Origin: Fumia sp045121595
GTDB taxonomy: Bacteria > Bacillota > Clostridia > Oscillospirales > Ruminococcaceae
DNA: 64,000 nucleotides
Direction of reading: 5' to 3'
NCBI GenBank assembly: GCA_045121595.1
Contig: JBGVGI010000094.1
Coordinates: 1 to 64,000, forward strand
Under the pieces are notes generated by a model. That model was not told the DNA's origin. It made no database searches and saw nothing but the letters and a program-made list of their open reading frames with translations. Of this stretch, positions 17,154 to 25,816 are shown in pieces; within the stretch, counting starts at the first letter, position 1, and every line of letters begins with the position of its first letter. The position numbers and the translations under genes are program-made.

Positions 17154-17792
17154 TTAAAGTTTTGAATATCCGTAACTGTTGACAATCGCATCAATTTTGA
17201 TTCCGTCGTTACAGAAAGGACAACTGTGAGCACTGAAGGTTTCGTAGTTAGGCAAGTCGTCAACTTCGAAAAGTCCGTTTACATTAACGTCCTGAACGTT
17301 GTCAACGTTTGAGAAGAGTGCGGAAATTCCTGCAGTACGTCCACCGTAGTAACGAACACAGTCAAGCGCACGGTTAACGGTTTTACCCGTTGTGATTGAA
17401 GCTACCAAAAGCAAAACGTTTTTGTTCCAGATAGCACTCTGGAGGTTGTCCCTGAAAATCATCTGGTTAAAAGAGTTGATTTCGGGGGTTACAACAGAAA
17501 TTCCGGTACCTGAGTTGATTGCACCGATACCTGCTTTTGAAAGTTCGTTTGCAAGTAACGCTCCGATAATTTCAGTTCCGTCAAGACATACTATTGTGTC
17601 AACGGGGGTACTGAGATAATTTGAAGCAAGTTCTCTTGCTGTATTTTTTGCCATAAGATGATTAGTCTTAACGGCAGTCATATCAATATAATAGTTAACG
17701 TGTGAGTGGCTCGTTGCAAAATGGCCTGGAATGAGTTTAATTTGGATTTCCTTGTTTCGTTTAGAATTAATAACAATTGCACGTGCATCCAT
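17154..17792 (-). CDS. Phosphoribosyltransferase-like protein with altered PRPP loop
   Basis: 212 residues of the type I phosphoribosyltransferase (orotate PRT-like) fold. The segment equivalent to the PRPP loop reads VLLLVASITTGKT, so the two acidic residues usually before the loop (ED or DD) are Ala-Ser; this should weaken Mg-PRPP binding. A SCPFC segment near the C-terminus could bind a metal. Other parts look normal (IVCLDGTEIIGALLANELSKAG, an STGT-like loop). Monocistronic with its own promoter. It may be a regulator or an enzyme with another substrate; PyrE proper is encoded at 539-1201. Confidence 0.65.
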   Translation of the reverse strand: MDARAIVINSKRNKEIQIKLIPGHFATSHSHVNYYIDMTAVKTNHLMAKNTARELASNYLSTPVDTIVCLDGTEIIGALLANELSKAGIGAINSGTGISVVTPEINSFNQMIFRDNLQSAIWNKNVLLLVASITTGKTVNRALDCVRYYGGRTAGISALFSNVDNVQDVNVNGLFEVDDLPNYETFSAHSCPFCNDGIKIDAIVNSYGYSKL

Positions 17793-17825
17793 AAAAGATT
17801 GCTCCTTTCGTTTTTGGATAGGTAC

Positions 17826-17854
17826 ATTTTACTATATATTTACTGATTAGTCAA
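17826..17854 (-). promoter_or_regulatory. Promoter of the phosphoribosyltransferase-like gene
   Basis: On the minus strand, TTGACT (17854-17849), 17-bp spacer, TAAAAT (17831-17826). Confidence 0.65.
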
Positions 17855-17927
17855 TAGTTTTTGTATTGTTTCGACAAAAGAAGTGCAATTTTTATTATTT
17901 CCTACAAATTTTATTTAATGCATTTGG

Positions 17928-18473
17928 TTAAAACAATGCTTTTATAGCGAGTATAACAAGGATTGTGCCACCAAAAATCTGCGCTTTACTACCTAAGATA
18001 TCACCAAATTTCTTTCCGATAATGAAACTGATAAAGGTTAAAAGGAAAGTAATCAGAGCAATTAAAGAAACAGCTAACATGATATTTGTTCTTACTGCAC
18101 AGAAACCAATTCCCACAGCAAAGGCGTCAATGCTTGTTGCAATAGCCTGTAAAGTGATTAACTTAACAGTGAGTTTTTCGCTTTTGTTTTCCTCTTCTTT
18201 TTCAAAGAAACCGTCGTAAATCATTTTTCCGCCGATAAATCCTAAAATGATAAATACGAGAATGCTTGAATATCTTTCGATAAAGCTTGAGAAAACAGAA
18301 CCTGCAAGGAATCCTAAAAGCGGCATAAAACCCTGGAAAAATCCGAAAAACAGGGGAGCAATTATCCATTTTCTTCGAGGAAGTTTTGGGTAAATCATAC
18401 CGTTTGTCATTGACACGGCAAAAGCGTCCATGCTTAGTGCTATGGCTGTTAATACTATTTCTGTTAAGCTCAT
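17928..18473 (-). CDS. mntP: Manganese efflux pump MntP
   Basis: 181 residues, six predicted membrane helices. Two internal repeats each carry the metal-site motif (ALSMDAFAVSM near residue 12 and ATSIDAFAVGI near 110), typical of MntP/DUF204. Exports Mn(II) when it is in excess. It is the last gene of the queA-tgt-mntP run, 9 bp after tgt. No yybP-ykoY riboswitch, which often controls mntP, is visible upstream; expression probably comes from the queA promoter. Confidence 0.9.
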   Translation of the reverse strand: MSLTEIVLTAIALSMDAFAVSMTNGMIYPKLPRRKWIIAPLFFGFFQGFMPLLGFLAGSVFSSFIERYSSILVFIILGFIGGKMIYDGFFEKEEENKSEKLTVKLITLQAIATSIDAFAVGIGFCAVRTNIMLAVSLIALITFLLTFISFIIGKKFGDILGSKAQIFGGTILVILAIKALF

Positions 18474-18482
18474 AAAATCTCC

Positions 18483-19613
18483 TTAAATTCTTGTGTCAAG
18501 TAAATCCACATATTTATCGTGAAATTCTTTATATGTTCCGTTATCAAGCGCTTCTCTTATTTTTTCCATAAGAGTATTATAAAAATAAAGGTTATGCATA
18601 ACTGCAAGGCGCATAGCTAACATTTCATTTGCTTTGAAAAGATGTCTTAAATATGCTCTTGAATGTTTCTGACAGGTGGGACATCCGCATTCGGGATCAA
18701 TGGGGGAGAGGTCGTCTGCATATTTTGCATTCATTATATTTCTTATTCCGCTCCAGGTGTTTAAATGACCGTGTCTTGCGTTTCTACTTGGCATAACGCA
18801 GTCGAATAAATCAACACCTCTGTAAACCGCTTCTATGATGTTCCCGGGAGTACCTACACCCATAAGATAACGGGGTTTGTCTTTTGGCATATAGGGTTCA
18901 ACCGCAGAAATAACTCTGTACATATCTTCTTTGGGTTCGCCTACTGCAAGTCCGCCTATTGCGTATCCGTCAAGGTCTAATTTTGCGATTTCTTTCATAT
19001 GTTCTACGCGTAAATCATCGTATACACAACCCTGATTGATACCGAAAAGCATCTGATGAGGATTTATGGTATCAGGAAGGGAATTGAGTCTTTCCATTTC
19101 AGCTTTGCAACGGATAAGCCAACGTGTTGTACGTTCGCAGGATTTTGCAGAGTATTCGTGGGTTGAAGGGTTTTCAACACATTCGTCAAATGCCATAGCA
19201 ATAGTCGAACCGAGATTTGACTGAATTTGCATACTGATTTCAGGACTCATAAAAATCTTCTTGCCGTCAACGTGTGAGTTAAACGTTACGCCTTCTTCAT
19301 TTATTTTACGAAGCTGAGCAAGAGAAAATACCTGAAATCCGCCACTGTCTGTGAGAATAGGTCTTTCCCATCCTATAAATTTATGAAGTCCGCCGAGCTT
19401 TTTAATAAGTTCGTCACCAGGTCTTACGTGCAGATGATATGTGTTGCAAAGCTCCACCTGACATTTTAAATCCACAAGGTCGTAAGAAGAAATACCGCCT
19501 TTAATAGCAGCGGATGTTCCTACGTTCATAAAAGCGGGGGTCTGTACCGTACCGTGAACAGTTTTGAATTCTCCTCGTCTTGCAGTACCTTCGTTTTTAA
19601 TAAGTGTATACAT
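18483..19613 (-). CDS. tgt: tRNA-guanine transglycosylase
   Basis: 376 residues. Exchanges guanine at position 34 of Asp, Asn, His and Tyr tRNAs for preQ1. Motifs seen: DSGGFQVFSL (substrate-binding Asp), the GGLAVGEP segment, the nucleophile region DLFDCVMPSRNARHG, and the zinc site CGCPTC with a later His. Directly downstream of queA, with which it acts in queuosine synthesis. Confidence 0.97.
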   Translation of the reverse strand: MYTLIKNEGTARRGEFKTVHGTVQTPAFMNVGTSAAIKGGISSYDLVDLKCQVELCNTYHLHVRPGDELIKKLGGLHKFIGWERPILTDSGGFQVFSLAQLRKINEEGVTFNSHVDGKKIFMSPEISMQIQSNLGSTIAMAFDECVENPSTHEYSAKSCERTTRWLIRCKAEMERLNSLPDTINPHQMLFGINQGCVYDDLRVEHMKEIAKLDLDGYAIGGLAVGEPKEDMYRVISAVEPYMPKDKPRYLMGVGTPGNIIEAVYRGVDLFDCVMPSRNARHGHLNTWSGIRNIMNAKYADDLSPIDPECGCPTCQKHSRAYLRHLFKANEMLAMRLAVMHNLYFYNTLMEKIREALDNGTYKEFHDKYVDLLDTRI

Positions 19614-19623
19614 TTTGCACCTC

Positions 19624-20649
19624 TTAAATAATGATCATTGCGTCACCGAAACTGAAGAATCTGTATTTTTCTTCAACGGCTTTTTTGTAAGCGTTCATTG
19701 TGTTATTGTATCCCGCAAAAGCAGAAACAAGCATAATAAGCGTACTTTCAGGGAGATGGAAGTTTGTGATAAGCCCGTCTATACAACCGAATTCATACGG
19801 AGGATAGATAAAGATATCGGTAAATCCGTCGGATTTTTTTATTTCCTTTTCAAATTTTACTACACTTTCAAGTGTTCTGCAAGCGGTAGTACCGACTGCA
19901 ACGACTTTTTTACCGTTTTTCTTAGTTTTGTTTATAAGGTCTGCGGTTTCTTCTGAAAGCATATAATGTTCCGAATGCATCTTATGTTCGGTTATTTCTC
20001 TTACTTTTACGGGTCTGAAAGTACCGAGCCCCACGTGAAGGGTAACTTCTGCGATATTTACACCCTTTGCTTTCAAGGAGTCCATAAGCTCAGGTGTAAA
20101 ATGAAGACCTGCAGTAGGAGCTGCAGCAGAACCTAATTCTTTTGAGTATACAGTCTGATAGCGTTCCTTATCTTCAAGCTTTTCTGTTATGTAAGGGGGA
20201 AGGGGCATCTGACCGATTTCGTCAAGGACTGCAAAGAAATTCCCATCATAAGAGAACTTAACAAGTCTGTTACCGCCGTCGAGTACTTCTGAAACTTCGG
20301 CAGAAAGTAATCCGTCGCCAAAAACAAATTCAGCACCGGGTTTAGCTTTTTTGCCGGGTTTTACCAGAACTTCCCAGGTGTCTTTTTCTTTTTGCTCCAA
20401 AAGCAAAAATTCCATATTGGCACCGGTATCCTTTTTATAACCGTAAAGACGGGCAGGTAAAACTCTTGAGTTGTTTACAACGAGTAAATCGCCTTCTTCA
20501 AGATATTCTCCGATATCATAAAAATGTCGGTGAGAAATTTCACCTGTTTGTCTGTTTAAAACTAAAAGTCTTGAGTTATCACGTTTTGAGAGAGGGGTTT
20601 GTGCAATAAGACTTTCGGGTAAGTCGTAGAAAAAATCTTCAGTTTTCAC
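19624..20649 (-). CDS. queA: S-adenosylmethionine:tRNA ribosyltransferase-isomerase
   Basis: 341 residues, GTG start after AAGGAGAT. Converts preQ1-tRNA to epoxyqueuosine-tRNA with SAM. Characteristic blocks: DFFYDLPESLIAQ at the N-terminus, LLVVNNSRVLPARL near 55, AAPTAGLHFT in the middle and NFHLPESTLIMLVSAFAG near the end. First gene of queA-tgt-mntP, divergent from the lysine-riboswitch operon. Confidence 0.97.
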   Translation of the reverse strand: MKTEDFFYDLPESLIAQTPLSKRDNSRLLVLNRQTGEISHRHFYDIGEYLEEGDLLVVNNSRVLPARLYGYKKDTGANMEFLLLEQKEKDTWEVLVKPGKKAKPGAEFVFGDGLLSAEVSEVLDGGNRLVKFSYDGNFFAVLDEIGQMPLPPYITEKLEDKERYQTVYSKELGSAAAPTAGLHFTPELMDSLKAKGVNIAEVTLHVGLGTFRPVKVREITEHKMHSEHYMLSEETADLINKTKKNGKKVVAVGTTACRTLESVVKFEKEIKKSDGFTDIFIYPPYEFGCIDGLITNFHLPESTLIMLVSAFAGYNNTMNAYKKAVEEKYRFFSFGDAMIII

Positions 20650-20688
20650 TTTTTATCTCCTTTTTATTAAATTTTTCTTAAAAAACAA

Positions 20689-20717
20689 TTGACACTTATT
20701 TATTAAAATGATATTAT
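20689..20717 (+). promoter_or_regulatory. Promoter of the lysine-riboswitch operon
   Basis: Consensus TTGACA (20689-20694), 17-bp spacer, TATTAT (20712-20717). Confidence 0.75.
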
Positions 20718-20745
20718 ATATTAGAAAAGTAAATATTTTTAAAAA

Positions 20746-20915
20746 GGTCAGAGGTCGCGGTTATCAAAAGTAAGTATCGGGAGGTTTCCCAAACCCTTGA
20801 AAGTTACCGAAAGGGGTCACCGCCGAAGGCGGAGTGCGGGGAAACTCACAGCCTGAGCCTGTATTTAACAGATACAGGATTGTCGTCATAGGATTATGAT
20901 GGAGAGCTGCCGTAA
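20746..20915 (+). ncRNA. Lysine riboswitch (L box)
   Basis: The conserved elements appear in order: AGAGGTCGCGGTT, AGTATCGGGAGGTT, GAAAGTTACCGAAAGGGG with CCGCCGAAGG, the GCCTGAGCCTGT arm, and the GTCGTCATAGG...ATGATGGAGAGCTGC end. A terminator follows at 20976. It fits control of asd-dapA-dapB by lysine. The 405-bp gap between queA and asd consists of this riboswitch, its promoter and its expression platform. Confidence 0.95.
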
Positions 20916-20975
20916 CTTAAACGGATAATATATCCGTACATAGTCGCAACACTTTACTATTATACTCGATTGACG

Positions 20976-20999
20976 ACCGGTTTTCAACCGGTTTTTTTA
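20976..20999 (+). terminator. Expression-platform terminator of the lysine riboswitch
   Basis: Stem ACCGGTT (20976-20982), loop TTC, AACCGGT (20986-20992), then a T-run; about 55 bp before asd. Confidence 0.85.
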
Positions 21000-21054
21000 A
21001 TTAAGTAAATTTTTACCGTTTTTACGGTGTCTTTTTGAAAGGATTGGTCATATT

Positions 21055-22137
21055 ATGAAAAAATGGAATGTAGGAATTATCGGTGCTACCGGTATGGTTG
21101 GTCAGCGTTTTGCGACACTTTTAGAAAACCATCCCTGGTTTACCGTTACAGCTTTGGCTGCTTCAAGCAGAAGTGCAGGAAAACCCTATAAAGAACTCGT
21201 AGAAAAACGTTGGGCAATGAAAACTCCCGTACCGGCTTCTATGGCTGATATGGTGCTTTTTGATGCTACTGCTGACATTGATAAAATCAAAGAAAAAGTT
21301 GATTTTGTTTTCTGTGCAGTTGATATGCCTAAAGACGAAATTAAAAAACTCGAGGAAGCTTACGCAAAAGCTGAAATTCCCGTAGTTTCCAATAACTCTG
21401 CTCACCGTGGTACTGCTGACGTTCCTATGATCGTTCCTGAAATCAATGCAGATCACCTTGAAATTATCCCTGCTCAGAGAAAACGTCTTGGTACTACTAA
21501 AGGCTTTATTGCTGTTAAATCTAACTGCTCACTCCAGAGCTACGTTCCCGCGCTTCATCCTTTGAAGGAAATTTACGGACTTAACGCTGCTCTTGCATGT
21601 ACGTATCAGGCTATTTCAGGTGCAGGTAAAACTTTTGAAACAATGCCTGAAATCGTTGACAACATTATTCCTTATATCGGTGGCGAAGAAGAAAAGAGTG
21701 AAAAAGAACCTCTCAAAATCTGGGGTAAGGTTGAAGGCAATGAAATCGTAAATGCAACTTCTCCTTCTATTACAGCTCAGTGTTTGCGTGTTCCCGTTTC
21801 CGACGGACATACAGCTGCTGTTTTTGCGAAATTTGACAAGAAACCCGAAATTGAAGATATCAAGAAAATCTGGGCTGAATTCAAAGGTCCTGCTCAGGAA
21901 CTCGAGCTTCCTTCAGCTCCTAAACAGTTCCTTCACTATTTTGAAGAGGATAACCGTCCTCAGGCAAAACTTGACAGAGATATCGAAGGCGGTATGGCAG
22001 TATCTGTTGGACGTCTCCGTCCCGATACACAGTATGATATCAAGTTCGTTTGCCTTTCTCACAACACTTTGAGAGGTGCTGCAGGTGGTGCCGTATTACT
22101 CGCAGAACTTCTTGCTGCAAAAGGATATCTTGACTAA
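21055..22137 (+). CDS. asd: Aspartate-semialdehyde dehydrogenase
   Basis: 360 residues. Reduces aspartyl phosphate to aspartate semialdehyde with NADPH. N-terminal GATGMVGQRF cofactor motif (residues 10-19), active-site cysteine in SNCSLQSYVPALHP (Cys about 158) and a conserved histidine in VSDGHTAAVF. Length and sequence style match the longer archaeal/fungal-type Asd rather than the 330-residue Bacillus type. First gene under the lysine riboswitch. Confidence 0.95.
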   Translation: MKKWNVGIIGATGMVGQRFATLLENHPWFTVTALAASSRSAGKPYKELVEKRWAMKTPVPASMADMVLFDATADIDKIKEKVDFVFCAVDMPKDEIKKLEEAYAKAEIPVVSNNSAHRGTADVPMIVPEINADHLEIIPAQRKRLGTTKGFIAVKSNCSLQSYVPALHPLKEIYGLNAALACTYQAISGAGKTFETMPEIVDNIIPYIGGEEEKSEKEPLKIWGKVEGNEIVNATSPSITAQCLRVPVSDGHTAAVFAKFDKKPEIEDIKKIWAEFKGPAQELELPSAPKQFLHYFEEDNRPQAKLDRDIEGGMAVSVGRLRPDTQYDIKFVCLSHNTLRGAAGGAVLLAELLAAKGYLD

Positions 22138-22162
22138 ATATAAATAATTGGAGGGCGTACCA

Positions 22163-23050
22163 ATGAAGAAAACTATTTTTACAGGCGCAGGTGTTGCTAT
22201 CGCTACTCCCATGTTTGCCGATGGTTCTATCGACTGGGAAAGTTTTGGCAGACTTATCGACTGGCAGATTGCAAATGGTGCCGATTCAATCATTGTTTGC
22301 GGTACAACCGGTGAATCTTCCACTATGAGTGACGAAGAACACGTTATGTCGATTAAGTTTGTTCAGAATCACGTAAAAGGAAGAGTACCCGTTATCGCAG
22401 GTGCAGGAAGTAATGAAACTTCCTATGCTATAAGACTTGCAAAGGAATCTAAAGCTTTGGGTGTTGACGGTATTTTAGTTGTAACACCTTACTACAATAA
22501 AACTTCTCAGAGAGGCCTTATAGCTCATTACAACGCAATTGCTGATGCTACTGATTTGCCTATCATTCTTTACAGTGTTCAGGGAAGAACAGGTCTTAAT
22601 ATCACTCCTGCTACCTGTAAGGAGCTTTCCAAACATCCCAATATTGTGGCTGTTAAGGAAGCAAGTGGAAACATCTCTCAGGTTGCTGCAATCAGACATC
22701 TCTGCGGTGATGATCTTGATATTTATTCAGGTAACGACGATATGATAGTACCTACACTTTCGTTAGGCGGTAAAGGCGTTATCTCGGTACTTGCGAATAT
22801 CTGTCCTAAAGAAACACACGATATGTGTCAGTTCTTCTTTGACGGAAAAATCAAAGAAGCTGAAAAACTTCAGGTTGATTATCTTGATCTCATTAATGCT
22901 TTGTTTATCGACGTAAATCCCATTCCCGTAAAAGAAGCTATTGCTGCTATGGGTTATGGAACACGTTTCTGCCGTATGCCTCTTTATGAAATGACGGAAG
23001 CAGACAGAAAAGTTTTGCTCGATGCAATGAAAGCTCATAAAGTTATATAA
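22163..23050 (+). CDS. dapA: 4-hydroxy-tetrahydrodipicolinate synthase
   Basis: Condenses pyruvate with aspartate semialdehyde. 295 residues from ATG 22163, chosen because GGAGGG lies just upstream; a TTG 15 bp earlier overlaps that site. Motifs: GTTGESSTMSDEE near 42-54, the YYNKTSQRGL tyrosine segment, and the Schiff-base lysine in VAVKEASGN near residue 165. Second gene of the lysine operon. Confidence 0.96.
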   Translation: MKKTIFTGAGVAIATPMFADGSIDWESFGRLIDWQIANGADSIIVCGTTGESSTMSDEEHVMSIKFVQNHVKGRVPVIAGAGSNETSYAIRLAKESKALGVDGILVVTPYYNKTSQRGLIAHYNAIADATDLPIILYSVQGRTGLNITPATCKELSKHPNIVAVKEASGNISQVAAIRHLCGDDLDIYSGNDDMIVPTLSLGGKGVISVLANICPKETHDMCQFFFDGKIKEAEKLQVDYLDLINALFIDVNPIPVKEAIAAMGYGTRFCRMPLYEMTEADRKVLLDAMKAHKVI

Positions 23051-23057
23051 GTCTATC

Positions 23058-23088
23058 AAAAGCCTGAAACGTAAAGTTTCAGGCTTTT
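23058..23088 (+). terminator. Hairpin between dapA and dapB
   Basis: 13-bp perfect stem ending in TTTT then GG. The short T-run suggests partial termination or mRNA end protection inside the operon. Confidence 0.6.
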
Positions 23089-23112
23089 GGAGTAAAAGAA
23101 AGGGAAGTACAT

Positions 23113-23865
23113 ATGAAAAACGTATTGCTTTGCGGTGCTAACGGAAAAATGGGAAACGTTATTTTTTCCTGTCTCAAAGAACGAGAAGATTTAGTTGTTG
23201 CAGCAGGGGTGGATATTAATACTGAACCCGTAAACGGTTTTCCCGTTTATAAAACTGCTATGGAATGCAAAGAGAAGATCGACGTAATTATTGATTACTC
23301 TCATCCAAGTTCTCTGGACGGGCTTTTGGAATATGCGGTTAAGAATAATGTTCCCGTTGTGATTGCTACAACAGGTTATAACCCCGAACAGATTAAGAAA
23401 ATTGAGGATGCTTCAAAAATAATCCCCGTATTCTTTTCCTTTAATATGTCGCTTGGTATTAACCTTCTTGCAGAACTTGCAAAAAAAGCTGCAAGTTTTT
23501 TGGGTGACCAGTTCGATATAGAAATCGTTGAAAAGCATCATAACAGAAAACTTGATGCTCCGAGCGGTACAGCTTTACTTCTTGCTGATGCTATCAACGA
23601 AGAAGTAGGGAACAGCAAGGAATACGTTTACGACAGACATTCCGTTCGTAGAAAACGTGAGAAAAAAGAAATAGGTATTTCTTCAATCCGTGGCGGAACT
23701 ATTGTTGGTGAACACGAAATTATCTTTGCAGGACACGATGAAATTATTACTTTGTCCCATACTGCTATGTCGAGAGAAATTTTTGCAGTTGGTTCTATAA
23801 ACGCCGCAGCATATATGGCGGATTGCGATAAGGCGGGACTTTATCGTATGTCTGATTTGTTGTAA
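23113..23865 (+). CDS. dapB: 4-hydroxy-tetrahydrodipicolinate reductase
   Basis: 250 residues. Reduces the DapA product with NAD(P)H. N-terminal CGANGKMG dinucleotide motif, DYSHPS near 75 and the signature EKHHNRKLDAPSGTA near 140-154 with catalytic His and Lys. Third gene of the lysine operon; later pathway genes (dapL, lysA and others) are not in this window. Confidence 0.96.
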   Translation: MKNVLLCGANGKMGNVIFSCLKEREDLVVAAGVDINTEPVNGFPVYKTAMECKEKIDVIIDYSHPSSLDGLLEYAVKNNVPVVIATTGYNPEQIKKIEDASKIIPVFFSFNMSLGINLLAELAKKAASFLGDQFDIEIVEKHHNRKLDAPSGTALLLADAINEEVGNSKEYVYDRHSVRRKREKKEIGISSIRGGTIVGEHEIIFAGHDEIITLSHTAMSREIFAVGSINAAAYMADCDKAGLYRMSDLL

Positions 23866-23922
23866 AGGAATTTACTTTACATAGCCAATTTGTAAACTTT
23901 TTGTTAACAAATCGATAAAAAC

Positions 23923-23959
23923 TTGTCAAATTGACATCTTTCTGTTAAAATATTATACG
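23923..23959 (+). promoter_or_regulatory. Overlapping promoters of rpsB-tsf
   Basis: Two sigma-A-like pairs overlap: TTGTCA (23923) with TAAAAT (23946), and TTGACA (23931) with TATACG (23954), each with a 17-bp spacer. Confidence 0.6.
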
Positions 23960-23965
23960 CATTAC

Positions 23966-24050
23966 GCACGTACATGTAGGATGTGCAAGGTGCCGAAGTA
24001 GTTCGGTGCACAGCTTTTGTGTACGGAGGAAAATAACCAAATTAGGAGGT
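23966..24050 (+). ncRNA. Structured rpsB mRNA leader, probable S2 autoregulatory element
   Basis: Nested pairings are visible: CGTACA (23969-23974) with TGTACG (24020-24025), inside it TGTGCA (23982-23987) with TGCACA (24007-24012), and a terminal CCGAA-GTAG-TTCGG hairpin (23993-24006). This sits just before the AGGAGG of rpsB. Ribosomal protein operons often carry such leaders bound by their own product; that this one binds S2 is inference. Confidence 0.6.
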
Positions 24051-24055
24051 CTACC

Positions 24056-24799
24056 ATGGGAGTAGTATCAATGAAACAGCTTTTGGAAGCTGGCGTACAT
24101 TTCGGACACCAGACCAGAAGATGGAACCCGAAAATGGCTCAGTACATTTTCACAGAAAGAAACGGTATCTACATTATTGACTTGCAGAAAACCGTTAAAA
24201 AATTGGATGAAGCTTATATGTTCATCCGTGACATCGCTAAAGACGGCGGTGAAGTTCTTTTCGTAGGAACTAAAAAACAGGCAGGCGATTCCGTTAAAGA
24301 AGAAGCAGAACGTTGCGGTATGCATTATGTAAATGCACGTTGGCTCGGCGGTATGATGACAAACTTCAAAACCATCACTCGCAGAATCGACAGACTTGCT
24401 CAGCTTCGTAAAATGGAAGAAGACGGCACATTTGAATTGCTTCCCAAGAAAGAAGTAATCAAACTTAAACTCGAAATCGAAAAACTCGAAAAATTCATCG
24501 GCGGTATCAAGAATATGAAGAAATTGCCCGCAGCACTCTTTGTTGTTGACCCCAAGAAAGAGAAAATCGCTGTTGCTGAAGCAAGAAAACTCAATATTCC
24601 GATCGTTGCTATCGTTGACACAAACTGTGACCCCGACGAAGTTGACTACGTTATCCCCGGAAACGACGATGCTATCCGCGCTGTAAAACTTATTGCAGGT
24701 GCTATGGCAAGTGCGATTTTGGAAGGACGTCAGGGCAGTGACGAAACAGCTGAAGCTCCCGTTGAAGAAGCAGAAGTTGCTGAAGAAGCTGCTGAGTAA
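24056..24799 (+). CDS. rpsB: 30S ribosomal protein S2
   Basis: 247 residues from ATG 24056, with a textbook AGGAGG at 24044-24049. Family blocks are intact: KQLLEAGVHFGHQTRRWNPK, the WLGGMMTNFKT segment and VDTNCDPDEVDYVIPGNDDA. The C-terminus is an acidic Glu/Ala tail. In the standard rpsB-tsf arrangement. Confidence 0.98.
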   Translation: MGVVSMKQLLEAGVHFGHQTRRWNPKMAQYIFTERNGIYIIDLQKTVKKLDEAYMFIRDIAKDGGEVLFVGTKKQAGDSVKEEAERCGMHYVNARWLGGMMTNFKTITRRIDRLAQLRKMEEDGTFELLPKKEVIKLKLEIEKLEKFIGGIKNMKKLPAALFVVDPKKEKIAVAEARKLNIPIVAIVDTNCDPDEVDYVIPGNDDAIRAVKLIAGAMASAILEGRQGSDETAEAPVEEAEVAEEAAE

Positions 24800-24811
24800 T
24801 TGAATTTATAG

Positions 24812-24836
24812 ATGCCCGAAGACCCCTTCGGGCATT
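24812..24836 (+). terminator. Attenuating hairpin between rpsB and tsf
   Basis: Perfect 10-bp stem (ATGCCCGAAG with CTTCGGGCAT) followed by a short T-run. Probably reduces tsf transcription relative to rpsB. Confidence 0.7.
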
Positions 24837-24860
24837 TTCAAAGATTAGGAGGAATATATT

Positions 24861-25754
24861 ATGGCATTTACTGCAAGTGATGTAAAAGATCTTCGTGAAA
24901 GAACCGGTTGCGGAATGATGGACTGTAAAAAAGCCCTCACAGAAGCTAACGGCGATATGGATAAAGCAATTGAATTTCTTCGTGAAAAAGGCCTTGCTGC
25001 TGCTGCTAAAAAATCCAGCAGAATCGCTTCTGAAGGTTTGGTTGTTTCCATCGTTGAAGGTAACGTTGGTGTAGTTTTGGAAGTTAACGCTGAAACAGAC
25101 TTCGTTGCTAAAAACGCTGATTTCGTAACATTTGTTAACAACGTTGCAAAAACAATTATTAAAGAAAACCCCGCTGATATCGCTGCTCTCAACGATATGA
25201 CATGCGTTGGCACAGAAATGACTGTTGCTGAAGCTCTTCGTGAGAAAATTCTCGTTATCGGTGAAAATATGAACATCCGTCGTTTTGAACGTTTGGAAGG
25301 TGCTTTGGTACCTTACGTACACGGTGGCGGTAAAATCGGTGTTATGGTACAGTTCGATACTGATTGCACAGGCTATGAAGCTTGTGGTAAAGACGTAGCA
25401 ATGCAGGTTGCTGCTGCTTTCCCTCAGTTCCTCTCCAAAGACGAAGTACCCGCTGAAACAGTTGCTAAAGAAAAAGAAATTCTCACAGCTCAGGCTATCA
25501 ACGAAGGCAAACCCGCTGCTATCGCAGAAAAAATGGTTAACGGCAGAATTGCTAAATACTATAAAGAAGTTTGCTTGCTCGAACAGGCTTTCATCAAAGA
25601 TGATGATATCTCTGTTGCAAAATATGTTGAAAATACTGCTAAAGAATTGGGTGGCAACCTTACTCTTAAGAAATTCGTTCGTTTTGAAAAAGGCGAAGGT
25701 CTTGAAAAGAGAGAAGACAACTTCGCTGATGAAGTTGCAAGCATGGTTAAATAA
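24861..25754 (+). CDS. tsf: Elongation factor Ts
   Basis: 297 residues. Nucleotide exchange factor for EF-Tu. N-terminal UBA-like domain (VKDLRERTGCGMMDCKKAL), then the TDFVAKN motif of the core domain near 80 that contacts EF-Tu. Starts at ATG 24861 with AGGAGG. Confidence 0.98.
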   Translation: MAFTASDVKDLRERTGCGMMDCKKALTEANGDMDKAIEFLREKGLAAAAKKSSRIASEGLVVSIVEGNVGVVLEVNAETDFVAKNADFVTFVNNVAKTIIKENPADIAALNDMTCVGTEMTVAEALREKILVIGENMNIRRFERLEGALVPYVHGGGKIGVMVQFDTDCTGYEACGKDVAMQVAAAFPQFLSKDEVPAETVAKEKEILTAQAINEGKPAAIAEKMVNGRIAKYYKEVCLLEQAFIKDDDISVAKYVENTAKELGGNLTLKKFVRFEKGEGLEKREDNFADEVASMVK

Positions 25755-25767
25755 TCATAGCAGATTA

Positions 25768-25799
25768 AAAGCGTTTGCCTTTTGGCAAACGCTTTTTTT
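25768..25799 (+). terminator. Terminator of rpsB-tsf
   Basis: 12-bp stem (AAAGCGTTTGCC with GGCAAACGCTTT), TTTT loop, long T-run. Confidence 0.93.
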
Positions 25800-25816
25800 A
25801 TAATTGAGGTGAATTT

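Noticed and set aside
24017..24055. Upstream start for rpsB
   Set aside because: It would translate the structured leader and ribosome binding site; ATG 24056 has AGGAGG at ideal spacing.
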